DNA of 64,000 bases from Bacillota bacterium (GCA_023394955.1 JAEWZY010000010.1:1-64000); one strand, 5' to 3'. Numbered from the stretch's first letter, positions 8,317-17,185 are shown. Notes: a model not told the origin generated them from the letters alone. Numbers and translations are program-made.

Positions 8317-9636
8317 CTAAACCTTTAGGAAATACAGCTCTCTTTCGAATTCCTCTTTATGCTCCGCTTGGATATAATTGTTCCATTCCGCCAACTTGCT
8401 ACTTAGATACTTGTCAATAGTCTTTTGCGGTAAAACACCCTTGATAAAATCGCTGTTCCCGGCTGGCTCGATGGCGGCGCCAAGGTTTTCCGGGATTTGA
8501 TCGATGCCTCTGATTTGATCTGCCGTAGCTTCATAAAGATTCACATCAAAGGCCGGCGCCAGCTGCATCTGCTTGGCAATCCCCTCCAGGCCGGCCCGGA
8601 TCACCAGGGCAAAGGCCAGGTAGGGATTGGAAGATGGGTCGGGGGAGCGCAGCTCCATGCGGCAGTATTCATCCTTAGCCGCGGGGATTCGAATCAACTG
8701 GGAGCGGTTTTGATGGGACCAGGTGATGTATTGCGGCGCTTCAAATTTTCCAAAGCGGGCGTACGAATTGGTCAAGGGATTCAAAAATACGGTGATTTCA
8801 GGAATTTTAGACAGCACCCCGGCGATAAATTGTTCCGGCGCTTCACCATGCTGCTTGCCGCGGTTATTGAAAATATTAAGACCATTTTTAAAAAGTGAAA
8901 GATTGATATGGAGACCGCTCCCGCTTTTGTCGGGGAGAGGTTTGGGCATAAATGAAGCATGAAGGCCATTACGGGCGGCAATCGTTTTAACAACCGATTT
9001 GAAAGTGACCATATTATCGGCGGCAGTCAAGGCGTCGCTATATTTGAAATCAACTTCATTTTGACCCGGACCCTGTTCATGGTGAGAGCTTTCCGGCTTT
9101 ATACCCATTTCTTCCAAAGTCAAACAAATTTCCCGGCGTACGTTTTCGGCCTTATCCAGCGGCGCGATATCGCAATATCCGGCCGCATCATGGGGTATAA
9201 CAGTAGGCAAGCCTTTGTCGTCCAGTTGGAAGAGATAAAACTCGCATTCCGCTCCGATCTTGCAGTTATATCCGGATGTTTCAACATCCCGGACGGTCTT
9301 TTTAAGAATGGATCGGCCGTCCCCTTCAAAGGGAGCGCCGTCCGGATGCCTAATGTCACAGAAGAAGCGCACCACCCGCCCATGACTGGGTCTCCAAGGA
9401 AGGACCGAGAGCGTTACCGGATCGGGAACCAGAAACAGATCCGATTCTTCAACGTTCATAAAGCCGTTGATTGCCGAAGCATCGAAAGAAATACCGTATT
9501 CGAAAGCTCTAGGTAATTCCTCGGGCATAATCGAGACATTCTTCTGAGTTCCAAAAATATCGCAAAAGGCCAGACGGATAAATTTCACATCATTTTCCCT
9601 TATAAATTCCAGCACTTCGGTCATGGTATAATTCAT
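8317..9636 (-). CDS. glnA: Glutamine synthetase type I
   Basis: Condenses glutamate and ammonia with ATP. The 439 residues match the short GSI-alpha form of Bacillota. Visible motifs are the N-terminal beta-grasp (VKFIRLAFCDIFGTQKN), the metal and substrate motif IGAECEFYLF, the ATP site HASFMPKPLPDKSGSGLHIN and the glutamate flap NPLTNSYARF. I see no adenylylation Tyr insertion of the GSI-beta class, so control is probably by feedback inhibition and at the RNA level. RBS AGAGGTGA precedes the ATG. It lies between the glutamate synthase genes and the ANTAR gene. Confidence 0.93.
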   Translation of the reverse strand: MNYTMTEVLEFIRENDVKFIRLAFCDIFGTQKNVSIMPEELPRAFEYGISFDASAINGFMNVEESDLFLVPDPVTLSVLPWRPSHGRVVRFFCDIRHPDGAPFEGDGRSILKKTVRDVETSGYNCKIGAECEFYLFQLDDKGLPTVIPHDAAGYCDIAPLDKAENVRREICLTLEEMGIKPESSHHEQGPGQNEVDFKYSDALTAADNMVTFKSVVKTIAARNGLHASFMPKPLPDKSGSGLHINLSLFKNGLNIFNNRGKQHGEAPEQFIAGVLSKIPEITVFLNPLTNSYARFGKFEAPQYITWSHQNRSQLIRIPAAKDEYCRMELRSPDPSSNPYLAFALVIRAGLEGIAKQMQLAPAFDVNLYEATADQIRGIDQIPENLGAAIEPAGNSDFIKGVLPQKTIDKYLSSKLAEWNNYIQAEHKEEFERELYFLKV

Positions 9637-9669
9637 AAGGCTTCACCTCTTCCATTTTGATTAGAGAGA

Positions 9670-10392
9670 TCAATTACGAGTATACAGTTGTCGATAAGGA
9701 TTTTTCGTGTTCGGGGTCAACACATAAAATGTTTTTAAATATATATCTTCTATATTTTCGCCAAAAAACTTACAAAATTCCTCCAAATAAGTTTTGATTT
9801 CCGCCACATCTTTAGGGGTCGCCTTTTCGGCTACAACCTGCCGGGGCAGATCTTGGGGCAGTTTCTCGCAGCGCAAATAAATCTTACCGCCATGCATACC
9901 GGTGCCGCAAAAATTCCCAACCGGGGCCTTCTCAGCCGTGTGCAAACCTAAGACAACGATAATTCCGCCGGCTTGATATTCTCCCAGAAAACTGCCTGCG
10001 GTCTCGCCTATGATTAAAACCGGGACCTTATCCCGATAAGCTTTCATATGGATTCCGGCGCGATATCCGGTGCTTCCCCGGACATAAATCTTGCCGCCCC
10101 GCATGGCGTAACCGGTGGCATCGCCTGCAGAACCGTGAATAACAATGGATCCGTCATTCATGGTATCACCGGTTCCATCCTGGGCATTGCCGCTGACGAT
10201 AATATCGCAACCGTCTAGGTAGGAACCGAGGGCGTTTCCGGGAACGCCGTTGATCGTGATCGCTTTGCTTCCCAGTCCACTACCGATATAGCGTTGCCCA
10301 TTGCAATTTACGATCGTGACCCGATTATCCGCTGCCGAACGGATTTGATCGTTTAATTCCTTAAAATCCATGTTTTTGGCATCAATCTTCAC
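9670..10392 (-). CDS. Glutamate synthase C-terminal (GXGXG beta-helix) subunit
   Basis: 240 residues corresponding to the GltB C-terminal domain, here a separate protein. The beta-helix shows repeated glycine-rich turns (GSGLGSKAITINGVPGNALG, GNAQDGTGDTMNDGSIVIHG, GSAGDATGYAMRGGKIYVRG). In complete GltB this domain is structural and helps form the ammonia tunnel. GTG start with GGGAGG upstream; the start overlaps the stop of the upstream reductase gene. Together with the genes at 12143 and 13648 it rebuilds a whole GltB from three polypeptides. Confidence 0.85.
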   Translation of the reverse strand: MKIDAKNMDFKELNDQIRSAADNRVTIVNCNGQRYIGSGLGSKAITINGVPGNALGSYLDGCDIIVSGNAQDGTGDTMNDGSIVIHGSAGDATGYAMRGGKIYVRGSTGYRAGIHMKAYRDKVPVLIIGETAGSFLGEYQAGGIIVVLGLHTAEKAPVGNFCGTGMHGGKIYLRCEKLPQDLPRQVVAEKATPKDVAEIKTYLEEFCKFFGENIEDIYLKTFYVLTPNTKNPYRQLYTRN

Positions 10393-11681
10393 TTTACCAA
10401 GCCTCCCAATATTTTTTCCCTCTCCACTCTGGAAAAAGCCATTAATTGGGGCTTATCTTTGATAAGTTCAAAATCAATCCCGTCCAAAGGGGTCTTATCC
10501 TTGACTAAAGCCGTGTAAATACCGGCCCTGGCTACATCGCCCACCAGGATATAACCTTTTAGCAAGCCATCCTTGGTTACCAGCTTCTTGTAGGTATTTT
10601 GCGCGCTAATGTTATTTTTCCGATCCATGGTTTTGGCCGCCTTCGTACATCCAACTCCCTCAACATTGCAGATATATTCGTTACCAATATAGCTGCCGGC
10701 GGTAATAATATGCAATCCAAAAAAACCGATGGCATTCATGGGAATCGCCTTAGTGAATTGTTTTACCCCGCCGGCCATATTAATCCCGGCGCATTCTCCC
10801 TGCTGATAGGCGTTGGGCAAGAGCGCCAACACCCGGGGCTCTTCGATGGTAATATCATAGCTTTCGGCACAGTCCCCCGCCCCATAAATATCCGGAAGGG
10901 TGGTCCGGCAATATTCATCGATGACTATTCCCCGGTTAACTTTTCCACCCGCCTCCGCTACCAGTTGAACATTGGGTCTTACCCCTGTGGCTACAACTAA
11001 GAGATCGAATTCCAACTTTTGGCCGCCGGTTAACAAGGCCGAATCGGAGTCAAAAGACCGGATACCGTCGTTTAGAATAAATTGCAGCCCCTGATTCTCC
11101 AGATGGGTTCGGACAATTTCCGAAGATCTTTCATCAAGAATGCTCGGCAAAATGCGATCCGCCATTTCGACTACTGTAATCCGTCCGGCTTTCTTTGCTA
11201 TCCCTTCGGCGCACTTTAGTCCGATCAACCCTGCCCCCATGATTAAGACTTTGCTATTCGGGGTAACCGCTTTTTGAATCGCCTTGGCATCATCTAAAGA
11301 CATAAAGGTAAACTGTTTTTTGACTGTCTCCAATCCCTTGATTAACGGCAAGAAGGCATTTGAACCGGTTGCCACCAGAAGTTTATCAAAAGCAATACTG
11401 CTGCCGTCGCTGATCAGAACTTGTTTCCCGCCCGCCAGTATCTTTTCCGCGGCTTTACCGGTTAAAAGCTTACAGTTCATCTCCTGGTAAAATTGATCCG
11501 GACGATACTTCATTCGTTCTTCATCGGTTTTCCCCGATAGCAAGTAAGAGATTAGCGGTCGGGAATAAGTATGATATTTTTCTTTGGAAATAACGGTAAT
11601 CGGACCCTCTTCGTCCAGCTGTCTAATGCCTTCGATACATCCTATGGCTGCGGTAGAATTACCGATTATTACATAATTCAT
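10389..11681 (-). CDS. FAD/NAD(P)-dependent oxidoreductase of the glutamate synthase complex
   Basis: 430-residue pyridine nucleotide-disulphide-type flavoprotein. The N-terminal nucleotide-binding loop is degenerate (IIGNSTAAIGCIEGI). The NAD(P) motif is GAGLIGLKCAEG (about residue 150-165), and the FAD motif is YGAGDCAES. No redox-active Cys pair of disulphide reductases and no Fe-S cluster motif are seen, so it resembles the NADH:rubredoxin/nitrite reductase type. The 4-base overlaps with both neighbours suggest that it replaces GltD by passing electrons through the ferredoxin encoded just upstream to the synthase. The electron path is inferred. Confidence 0.78.
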   Translation of the reverse strand: MNYVIIGNSTAAIGCIEGIRQLDEEGPITVISKEKYHTYSRPLISYLLSGKTDEERMKYRPDQFYQEMNCKLLTGKAAEKILAGGKQVLISDGSSIAFDKLLVATGSNAFLPLIKGLETVKKQFTFMSLDDAKAIQKAVTPNSKVLIMGAGLIGLKCAEGIAKKAGRITVVEMADRILPSILDERSSEIVRTHLENQGLQFILNDGIRSFDSDSALLTGGQKLEFDLLVVATGVRPNVQLVAEAGGKVNRGIVIDEYCRTTLPDIYGAGDCAESYDITIEEPRVLALLPNAYQQGECAGINMAGGVKQFTKAIPMNAIGFFGLHIITAGSYIGNEYICNVEGVGCTKAAKTMDRKNNISAQNTYKKLVTKDGLLKGYILVGDVARAGIYTALVKDKTPLDGIDFELIKDKPQLMAFSRVEREKILGGLVK

Positions 11682-12115
11682 CCCTGTTCCCTCTCTTCAA
11701 ATAGGATTGCTTGGTTAGGGCAGCCCTGAACGCAGACAGGCTGTCCGTTGCCGTTTTGTACGCAAAGTTCGCATTTTTGAATAACTCCGTCCTCCGAGGG
11801 CATCACGGCGCCATAGGGGCAGGATAGAATACAAGTGTAACAACCGACGCATCTGCTTCGATCAACTCTGATGATACCGTTTTGGATGGATAACGCTCCG
11901 CTAATACAACTTTTTACACAGAGCGGCTCTAGGCAATGGCGGCAAGAGACGGCAAAACTGATACCGTTCCTTTCTTCGATTCTAATTCTAGGGTTAATTT
12001 CGATATCTTTTAAGGCTTTGACCATGTCATCTTGGCCAGAGTTGGCGAAAGCGCAATAGTATTCACAAAGATGACATCCCAAGCACCATTTTTCGTTAAC
12101 ATAGATTCTTTTCAT
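11678..12115 (-). CDS. Polyferredoxin-type 4Fe-4S electron-transfer protein
   Basis: 145 residues with four cysteine groups of the DmsB/HycB type: CLGCHLCEYYC, CRHCLEPLCVKSC, CVGCYTCILSC and CELCVQNGNGQPVCVQGC. This is enough for about four [4Fe-4S] clusters. It probably links the FAD reductase (ATGA overlap) to the glutamate synthase core. RBS AGGAAGG lies ten bases before the ATG. No signal peptide, so the protein is cytoplasmic. Confidence 0.82.
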   Translation of the reverse strand: MKRIYVNEKWCLGCHLCEYYCAFANSGQDDMVKALKDIEINPRIRIEERNGISFAVSCRHCLEPLCVKSCISGALSIQNGIIRVDRSRCVGCYTCILSCPYGAVMPSEDGVIQKCELCVQNGNGQPVCVQGCPNQAILFEEREQG

Positions 12116-12142
12116 CGACGCTTAACCTTCCTATCCCCGCTA

Positions 12143-13648
12143 TTATTCACCGGCATGTTTGATACCCAGGATGGACAGTTCTTTTTGGTTTAAACCTACC
12201 CCGCGGAGCATCAACCGGTTACCCTTAAGAGCCTCAATGGAGTTAATTCCCATCCCGCCCATGATTTCCTCAATCTCATGCTGCCAAGCCCTGACCAGAT
12301 TTACTAAGCGCCGGTACCCGACATCCGGATTAAGGCGCTTAACCAGTTCCGGACGTTGGGTGGCTATTCCCCAGTTGCATTTACCGGTTCCGCAGGATCG
12401 GCATAGATGACACCCCAAAGCCAGCAAAGCCGCGGTGGCGATATAAACGGCATCAGCGCCAATGGCGATTGCCTTGATAATATCGGCGCTGCTTCTGATA
12501 CTACCGCCAACGACAATCGATACTTCATCGCGAATCCCTTCTTCCCGCAGCCGTTGATCGACGCTAGCCAGAGCAAGTTCGATTGGAATGCCCACATTGT
12601 CCCGAATCCTGGTAGGAGCTGAACCGGTGCCGCCCCGGAACCCGTCAATCGCGATAATATCCGCGCCGCTGCGGGCGATTCCGCTGGCAATGGCGGCTAC
12701 ATTGTGCACCGCCGCTATTTTGACAATAACCGGTTTCCGATAACTTGTCGCTTCTTTTAAAGAATAGACCAACTGACGCAAGTCCTCGATGGAATAAATA
12801 TCATGGTGGGGAGCGGGGGAAATAGCATCGGAACCCTCCGGGATCATCCGGACCTGTGATATGTCTCCCCCAATTTTTTCGCCGGGAAGGTGGCCGCCGA
12901 TACCCGGTTTCGCTCCCTGTCCCATCTTGATTTCAATTGCCGCGCTTGCTTCCAGGTAATCTTTATGCACTCCGAAACGTCCGGAAGCTACTTGGACAAT
13001 GGTGGATCTGCCCCATTTATAGAAATCTTCGTGTAACCCGCCTTCTCCGGTATTATAGAAGATACCCAGTTCCTCGGCAGCCCGGGCAAGACTTTCATGG
13101 GCATTATAGCTGATCGATCCATAGGACATCGCCGAGAACATAATCGGTACGGAGAGCTCCAACTGAGGTTGGAGATTATTAATTAAGCCGCCTTCAGCGT
13201 CCCGCTGAACTTCTTGGGGTTTCTTACCGAGAAAAACTTTTGTTTCCATAGGTTCCCGCAAAGGATCGATGGAAGGGTTAGTAACCTGGGAGGCATTGAT
13301 CAGCATCTTATCAAAATAAACCGGATATTCCAGCGGATTGCCCATTGAGGAAAGAAGTACGCCCCCACTACCGGCCTGGCGATAAAGGTCGATAATAACC
13401 TGACCGGTCCAGTTGGAATTGATTTTGAAGGTATGATCCGTCTTGACAATCTTGAGGGCCCTGGTCGGACATAAAGCGACACAACGGTGGCAGTTTACAC
13501 ATTCGGCGTCATTGCTGACCATTTTATTCAGGTCTTTATCCAGGCGGTGCGCCTCATTGGCGCATTGCCTTTCGCAAGCCCGGCAGTTGATACATCTGTC
13601 ATAATTTCGGACTACTTCATATTCGGGATATAAGAAATTGATCGCCAT
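12143..13648 (-). CDS. Glutamate synthase FMN/Fe-S central subunit with N-terminal ferredoxin domain
   Basis: About 501 residues. The N-terminus holds two [4Fe-4S] motifs (CINCRACERQC and CVNCHRCVALC, residues about 20-65). The rest is the GltB synthase barrel, with GEGGLHEDFYKWG, KMGQGAKPGIGGHLPG, the FMN site FRGGTGSAPTRIRDN and the 3Fe-4S ligands CHLCRSCGTGKC. It joins ammonia to 2-oxoglutarate. I start at the ATG at 13648 with AGGAGTG upstream; a TTG lies one codon earlier. Start and upstream stop overlap in TGATG. The ferredoxin domain suggests that reduced ferredoxin may be a direct donor. Confidence 0.88.
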   Translation of the reverse strand: MAINFLYPEYEVVRNYDRCINCRACERQCANEAHRLDKDLNKMVSNDAECVNCHRCVALCPTRALKIVKTDHTFKINSNWTGQVIIDLYRQAGSGGVLLSSMGNPLEYPVYFDKMLINASQVTNPSIDPLREPMETKVFLGKKPQEVQRDAEGGLINNLQPQLELSVPIMFSAMSYGSISYNAHESLARAAEELGIFYNTGEGGLHEDFYKWGRSTIVQVASGRFGVHKDYLEASAAIEIKMGQGAKPGIGGHLPGEKIGGDISQVRMIPEGSDAISPAPHHDIYSIEDLRQLVYSLKEATSYRKPVIVKIAAVHNVAAIASGIARSGADIIAIDGFRGGTGSAPTRIRDNVGIPIELALASVDQRLREEGIRDEVSIVVGGSIRSSADIIKAIAIGADAVYIATAALLALGCHLCRSCGTGKCNWGIATQRPELVKRLNPDVGYRRLVNLVRAWQHEIEEIMGGMGINSIEALKGNRLMLRGVGLNQKELSILGIKHAGE

Positions 13649-14739
13649 CAAGGTTCACTCCTGTTTAATCTGACGATGACCGGTTCGCCCCCTTGGGGCG
13701 ACCATGCCTTATCCGGATTGGGTTCAATAATTCTAATGGCGCACTCTTCGCTGGCCGCATAGACCAGATCATCTTTTTCCGCCATTACCATGGAACGAAG
13801 CTTGAGCCGGTCGTTCAAGGCCATCATCCCTCCTTCAAACCCAAGTAAAATGGAGAATGGACCGGTTACCAACAAGCTGGAAAAGACGTTCCGGAGATAA
13901 GTCAGCTTTTCCCTTTCTTCCGGCGGTTTTCGATCAATCGTCGACCAGAAGGGGGCTGCAATAACACTGGCTAGTTCTTCTAAAGTCAGTCCTTGTCTGC
14001 GGTTTAAATAGTCGATAATGTAAGTGATGACTTCCGTATCGGTCAATAGGGAACATTTATAACCAAACATCTCGATATATCTGCGGTTGGTATCATAAGA
14101 CGATATTTCACCATTGTGAACCACTGAGTAATCCAGCATCGCGAAAGGATGGGCGCCTCCCCACCATCCCGGAGTATTGGTGGGATAACGTCCATGAGCG
14201 GTCCAACAGTAACCCTCATACTCATCCAAGCGGTAGAACTCGCCTACGTCTTCCGGGAAACCGACCGCTTTAAAAGCCCCCATATTTTTACCGCTGGAAA
14301 AAACATAAGCCCCGTCAATTTCACTATTAATCCACATAACCTGGCGGACAACATATTCTCTTTCATTTAACTGACTATCGGCAAGTTTGGTGGGTAGCGG
14401 ATTAACAAAATAGCGCCAAATTAACGGTTTATTAGTAATACCGCTCGTCTTTCGCGTCGGGATTTTGGATAAATTAATTACATCAAAATTATGATCCAGA
14501 TATAGCTCGCATCTTTCCTTGGCTGCAATACTGTCGTAAAAAATATGGAAAGCATAAATATCTTTATACTCCGGGTAGATCCCATAACCGGCGAACCCTC
14601 CGCCTAAGCCATTGGAACGATCATGCATGACGGCAATGGATTTGATAATTGCCACTCCGCTCATTCTCTTTCCTGTTCTGGAAAAGATCCCTGATATGGC
14701 GCAACCGGAAGGTATTCTCACCTTTCCTTCTTTTAACAT
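13648..14739 (-). CDS. Glutamate synthase amidotransferase (glutaminase) subunit
   Basis: 363-residue class II amidotransferase corresponding to the GltB N-terminal domain. The likely nucleophile is Cys13 (RIPSGCAISGIF), so a 12-residue propeptide must be removed. Ntn-fold motifs include HGRYPTNTPG and VVHNGEISSYDTNRRY. It releases ammonia from glutamine for the FMN subunit. It is the first gene of the operon, after a TTGACA/TATAAT promoter and an ANTAR-type terminator leader. RBS GGGGGGAGG. The split, three-part GltB is known from archaea and some anaerobic bacteria. Confidence 0.87.
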   Translation of the reverse strand: MLKEGKVRIPSGCAISGIFSRTGKRMSGVAIIKSIAVMHDRSNGLGGGFAGYGIYPEYKDIYAFHIFYDSIAAKERCELYLDHNFDVINLSKIPTRKTSGITNKPLIWRYFVNPLPTKLADSQLNEREYVVRQVMWINSEIDGAYVFSSGKNMGAFKAVGFPEDVGEFYRLDEYEGYCWTAHGRYPTNTPGWWGGAHPFAMLDYSVVHNGEISSYDTNRRYIEMFGYKCSLLTDTEVITYIIDYLNRRQGLTLEELASVIAAPFWSTIDRKPPEEREKLTYLRNVFSSLLVTGPFSILLGFEGGMMALNDRLKLRSMVMAEKDDLVYAASEECAIRIIEPNPDKAWSPQGGEPVIVRLNRSEP

Positions 14740-14758
14740 TGCTCCTCCCCCCTAGATC

Positions 14759-14818
14759 AAAAAAACGTTCAGAGAAGAAAAGACCCGCAGGCCTAGTCTT
14801 CGTGAACGCCATTGTTCA
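14759..14818 (-). promoter_or_regulatory. ANTAR-type antiterminator hairpin overlapping a terminator, glt operon leader
   Basis: On the minus strand TGAAC-AATGGC-GTTCA (818 down to 803, i.e. 14803-14818) has a hexaloop with A1 and G4. Its 3' arm is the 5' arm of a terminator, CGTTCA/TGAACG (14803-14808 with 14766-14771), with further pairing inside and seven U (14759-14765). About 20 bases separate the U-run from the start codon of the first gene. Confidence 0.78.
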
Positions 14819-14836
14819 GATTATTTATTTTTACAT

Positions 14837-14865
14837 ATTATATTGAATGTCAATTTGGATGTCAA
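14837..14865 (-). promoter_or_regulatory. Promoter of the glt-glnA-carAB operon
   Basis: TTGACA (14860-14865), 17 bases, TATAAT (14837-14842): a perfect consensus promoter. Transcription should start near 14830, only about 12 bases before the regulatory hairpin. Confidence 0.8.
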
Positions 14866-14886
14866 TAACTTTTGCGAATGTATCCC

Positions 14887-14944
14887 TGTATACAAATTAA
14901 TGTGATAATCTTCTTGTCCTTTGTATATTTAATTATTGTATACA
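14887..14944. promoter_or_regulatory. Twin TGTATACA palindromes between divergent promoters
   Basis: Perfect 8-base palindrome TGTATACA at 14887-14894 and again at 14937-14944, 50 bases apart (close to five helical turns), with a partial copy TGTATATT at 14922. They sit between the glt and glnN promoters. A GntR-like or other dimeric regulator binding here is possible; no regulator can be named. Confidence 0.45.
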
Positions 14945-14973
14945 TAATTCTTTTTTCAAATTAATTATTAGTA

Positions 14974-15003
14974 TTGACAATCACCAATTGGCAGTCATAT
15001 AAT
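14974..15003 (+). promoter_or_regulatory. glnN promoter
   Basis: TTGACA (14974-14979), 18-base spacer, TATAAT (14998-15003). The spacer contains the palindrome CCAATTGG (14984-14991). The predicted start is near 15010, directly before the antiterminator hairpin. Confidence 0.75.
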
Positions 15004-15016
15004 GAGTTTATAATAA

Positions 15017-15056
15017 ACAGCAAAGGCGCTGTAGGTTAATACCTGCGGCGCTTTTT
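15017..15056 (+). promoter_or_regulatory. ANTAR-type antiterminator hairpin overlapping a terminator, glnN leader
   Basis: Hairpin ACAGC-AAAGGC-GCTGT (15017-15032) has the same hexaloop as the asnB leader. The exclusive alternative is an 11-bp terminator, GCGCTGTAGGT with ACCTGCGGCGC (15026-15036 with 15041-15051), loop TAAT, then TTTTT. This is the cleanest of the three leaders. Confidence 0.82.
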
Positions 15057-15094
15057 GCTGTTTTTTTCATTTTAAAAGAAAGGGATGATCAAAA

Positions 15095-17185
15095 ATGTGT
15101 AACATCTCCGCCGTTTTTGGGAGCATGGTCTTTAACGACCAAGTCATGAAAGAGCGTCTCCCAAAAGAAACTTACCGCGCATTCAAAAAATGTATTGATA
15201 ACGATCAGCCGCTTGAACGCAGTATCGCGGACGTTATTGCAAACGCCATGAAAGACTGGGCCATTGAAAAAGGCGCGACTCACTTTACCCATTGGTTCCA
15301 GCCGATGACCGGCATTACCGCCGAGAAGCACGATAGTTTTATTTCTCCGACTCCGGATGGGACCATAATCATGGAATTCTCAGGAAAGGAATTGATCAAA
15401 GGAGAACCCGACGCTTCCAGTTTTCCTTCGGGTGGCTTAAGGGCAACCTTTGAAGCCAGGGGTTATACCGCTTGGGATCCTACTTCATATGCTTTTATTA
15501 AAGACGGTACCCTTTGCATTCCAACCGCCTTTTGTTCTTACAGCGGCGAAGCTTTGGATAAAAAAACACCCTTGCTTCGTTCGATGGAAGCCATCAATCG
15601 TCAAGCCGTACGTATCCTTAAACTCTTCGGCCATCCCGAGGAGATCCGGGTTAAAACAACCGTCGGACCGGAACAGGAATATTTTCTAATTAATAAAGAT
15701 TTAGCCGACAAGCGCAAAGACTTGGTATACTGCGGTCGAACTCTTTTTGGGGCCAAACCCCCCAAGGGACAGGAAATGGAGGACCATTACTTCGGCGCCA
15801 TTAAACCACGAGTATCCGCTTATATGAAGAACCTTGATGAAGAATTATGGAAGCTCGGTATTTCGGCCAAGACCCGACACAACGAAGTCGCTCCTTCCCA
15901 GCATGAGTTGGCCCCGATTTTCACAACCACCAATATCGCTACCGACCATAATCAGTTGACAATGGAACTGATGAAAAAGATTGCCGGTAAATACGGTTTG
16001 ACATGCCTGCTCCATGAGAAACCTTTCGCCGGAATCAACGGCAGCGGCAAACACAACAACTGGTCGATTTCCACCAATACCGGCATCAATCTACTGGAAC
16101 CGGGAGACTCGCCCCAAGAAAATGCTCAGTTCCTGTTATTTCTGGCAGCCGTAATCAAAGCTGTGGATGAAAATCAGGATCTGCTCCGGGTATCCGTGGC
16201 CAGCGCCGGTAATGATCACCGTTTGGGCGCCAATGAAGCCCCTCCGGCCATTGTCTCCATCTTCCTGGGTGAGGAACTAACCGGGATCCTGGAAGCCGTT
16301 GAAAAGGGAAGCGCATATAACAACAAAGCCAGAACCGAAATGGAAATCGGTGTCTGTGTTTTGCCCCGTTTCCCCAAAGACACCACCGACCGGAACCGGA
16401 CCTCGCCTTTTGCCTTTACCGGCAATAAGTTTGAGTTCAGGATGTTAGGATCGGCCTTTTCCATCTCCGGTCCCAATATTGTTTTAAATACGATCATCGC
16501 TGAGTCGTTGGCTCAATTTGCCGATATTTTAGAACAGTCAAAGGAATTTACTAAAACCTTAAATGAATTGGTTAAAGAAACCATAACCAAGCACAAGCGA
16601 ATCATCTTCAACGGCAACAACTACTCTGCAGAATGGGTTAAAGAAGCGGAAAAACGCGGCCTATTGAACCTTAAATCCACCGTTGAAGCCTTGCCCTATT
16701 TCATTAGCGAAAAGAACATTCGTCTCTTTACCAAGCATAAGGTCTTCACCGCAACGGAAATCCATTCCCGGTACGAGATTCTGATGGAAAATTATTGCAA
16801 AACCATTAACATTGAAGCCCTGACCATGCTGGAGATGGTTAAAAAAGAAATTATCCCGGCCGTCTGCTCTTATATTAAGGAGCTAAGCAATACCGCAATT
16901 TCGAAAAAGACTTTATCGTCCGAGATCAATTGCGAGTTGGAAAAGAGTATCGTATCTCAGTTAACTTCCCTTTCCGGTTCCCTTTATGAACGGATCAAAC
17001 AACTGGAAGATGGTCTTCTTGGTGTGAAAGGTCAAGATCCTTTACAGACACAGGGCGAGTATTATCGGGACATTGTTTTCCCGGCAATGCAAGAATTGCG
17101 GGCGATAGCTGATGAAATCGAAACCCTTGTCGGAGAAGAATATTGGCCTTACCCCACATACGGACAATTGCTCTTCAGCGTTTGA
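15095..17185 (+). CDS. glnN: Glutamine synthetase type III
   Basis: 696-residue dodecameric-type GSIII, a second route to glutamine. Family features are the GSIII-specific N-terminal region (FPSGGLRATFEARGYTAWDP), the metal/glutamate motif VGPEQEYFL, HNEVAPSQHELAPIF, the ATP region NGSGKHNNWS and the flap VASAGNDHRLGANEAPPAI. Weak SD AAAGG precedes the ATG. It is divergent from the operon that carries GSI, and both have matched ANTAR leaders, so the two synthetases are probably induced together under nitrogen limitation. Confidence 0.93.
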   Translation: MCNISAVFGSMVFNDQVMKERLPKETYRAFKKCIDNDQPLERSIADVIANAMKDWAIEKGATHFTHWFQPMTGITAEKHDSFISPTPDGTIIMEFSGKELIKGEPDASSFPSGGLRATFEARGYTAWDPTSYAFIKDGTLCIPTAFCSYSGEALDKKTPLLRSMEAINRQAVRILKLFGHPEEIRVKTTVGPEQEYFLINKDLADKRKDLVYCGRTLFGAKPPKGQEMEDHYFGAIKPRVSAYMKNLDEELWKLGISAKTRHNEVAPSQHELAPIFTTTNIATDHNQLTMELMKKIAGKYGLTCLLHEKPFAGINGSGKHNNWSISTNTGINLLEPGDSPQENAQFLLFLAAVIKAVDENQDLLRVSVASAGNDHRLGANEAPPAIVSIFLGEELTGILEAVEKGSAYNNKARTEMEIGVCVLPRFPKDTTDRNRTSPFAFTGNKFEFRMLGSAFSISGPNIVLNTIIAESLAQFADILEQSKEFTKTLNELVKETITKHKRIIFNGNNYSAEWVKEAEKRGLLNLKSTVEALPYFISEKNIRLFTKHKVFTATEIHSRYEILMENYCKTINIEALTMLEMVKKEIIPAVCSYIKELSNTAISKKTLSSEINCELEKSIVSQLTSLSGSLYERIKQLEDGLLGVKGQDPLQTQGEYYRDIVFPAMQELRAIADEIETLVGEEYWPYPTYGQLLFSV

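Noticed and set aside
8959..9516. 185-residue plus-strand frame opposite glnA
   Set aside because: Lies wholly antisense to the well-supported glnA; no ribosome site and no motif.
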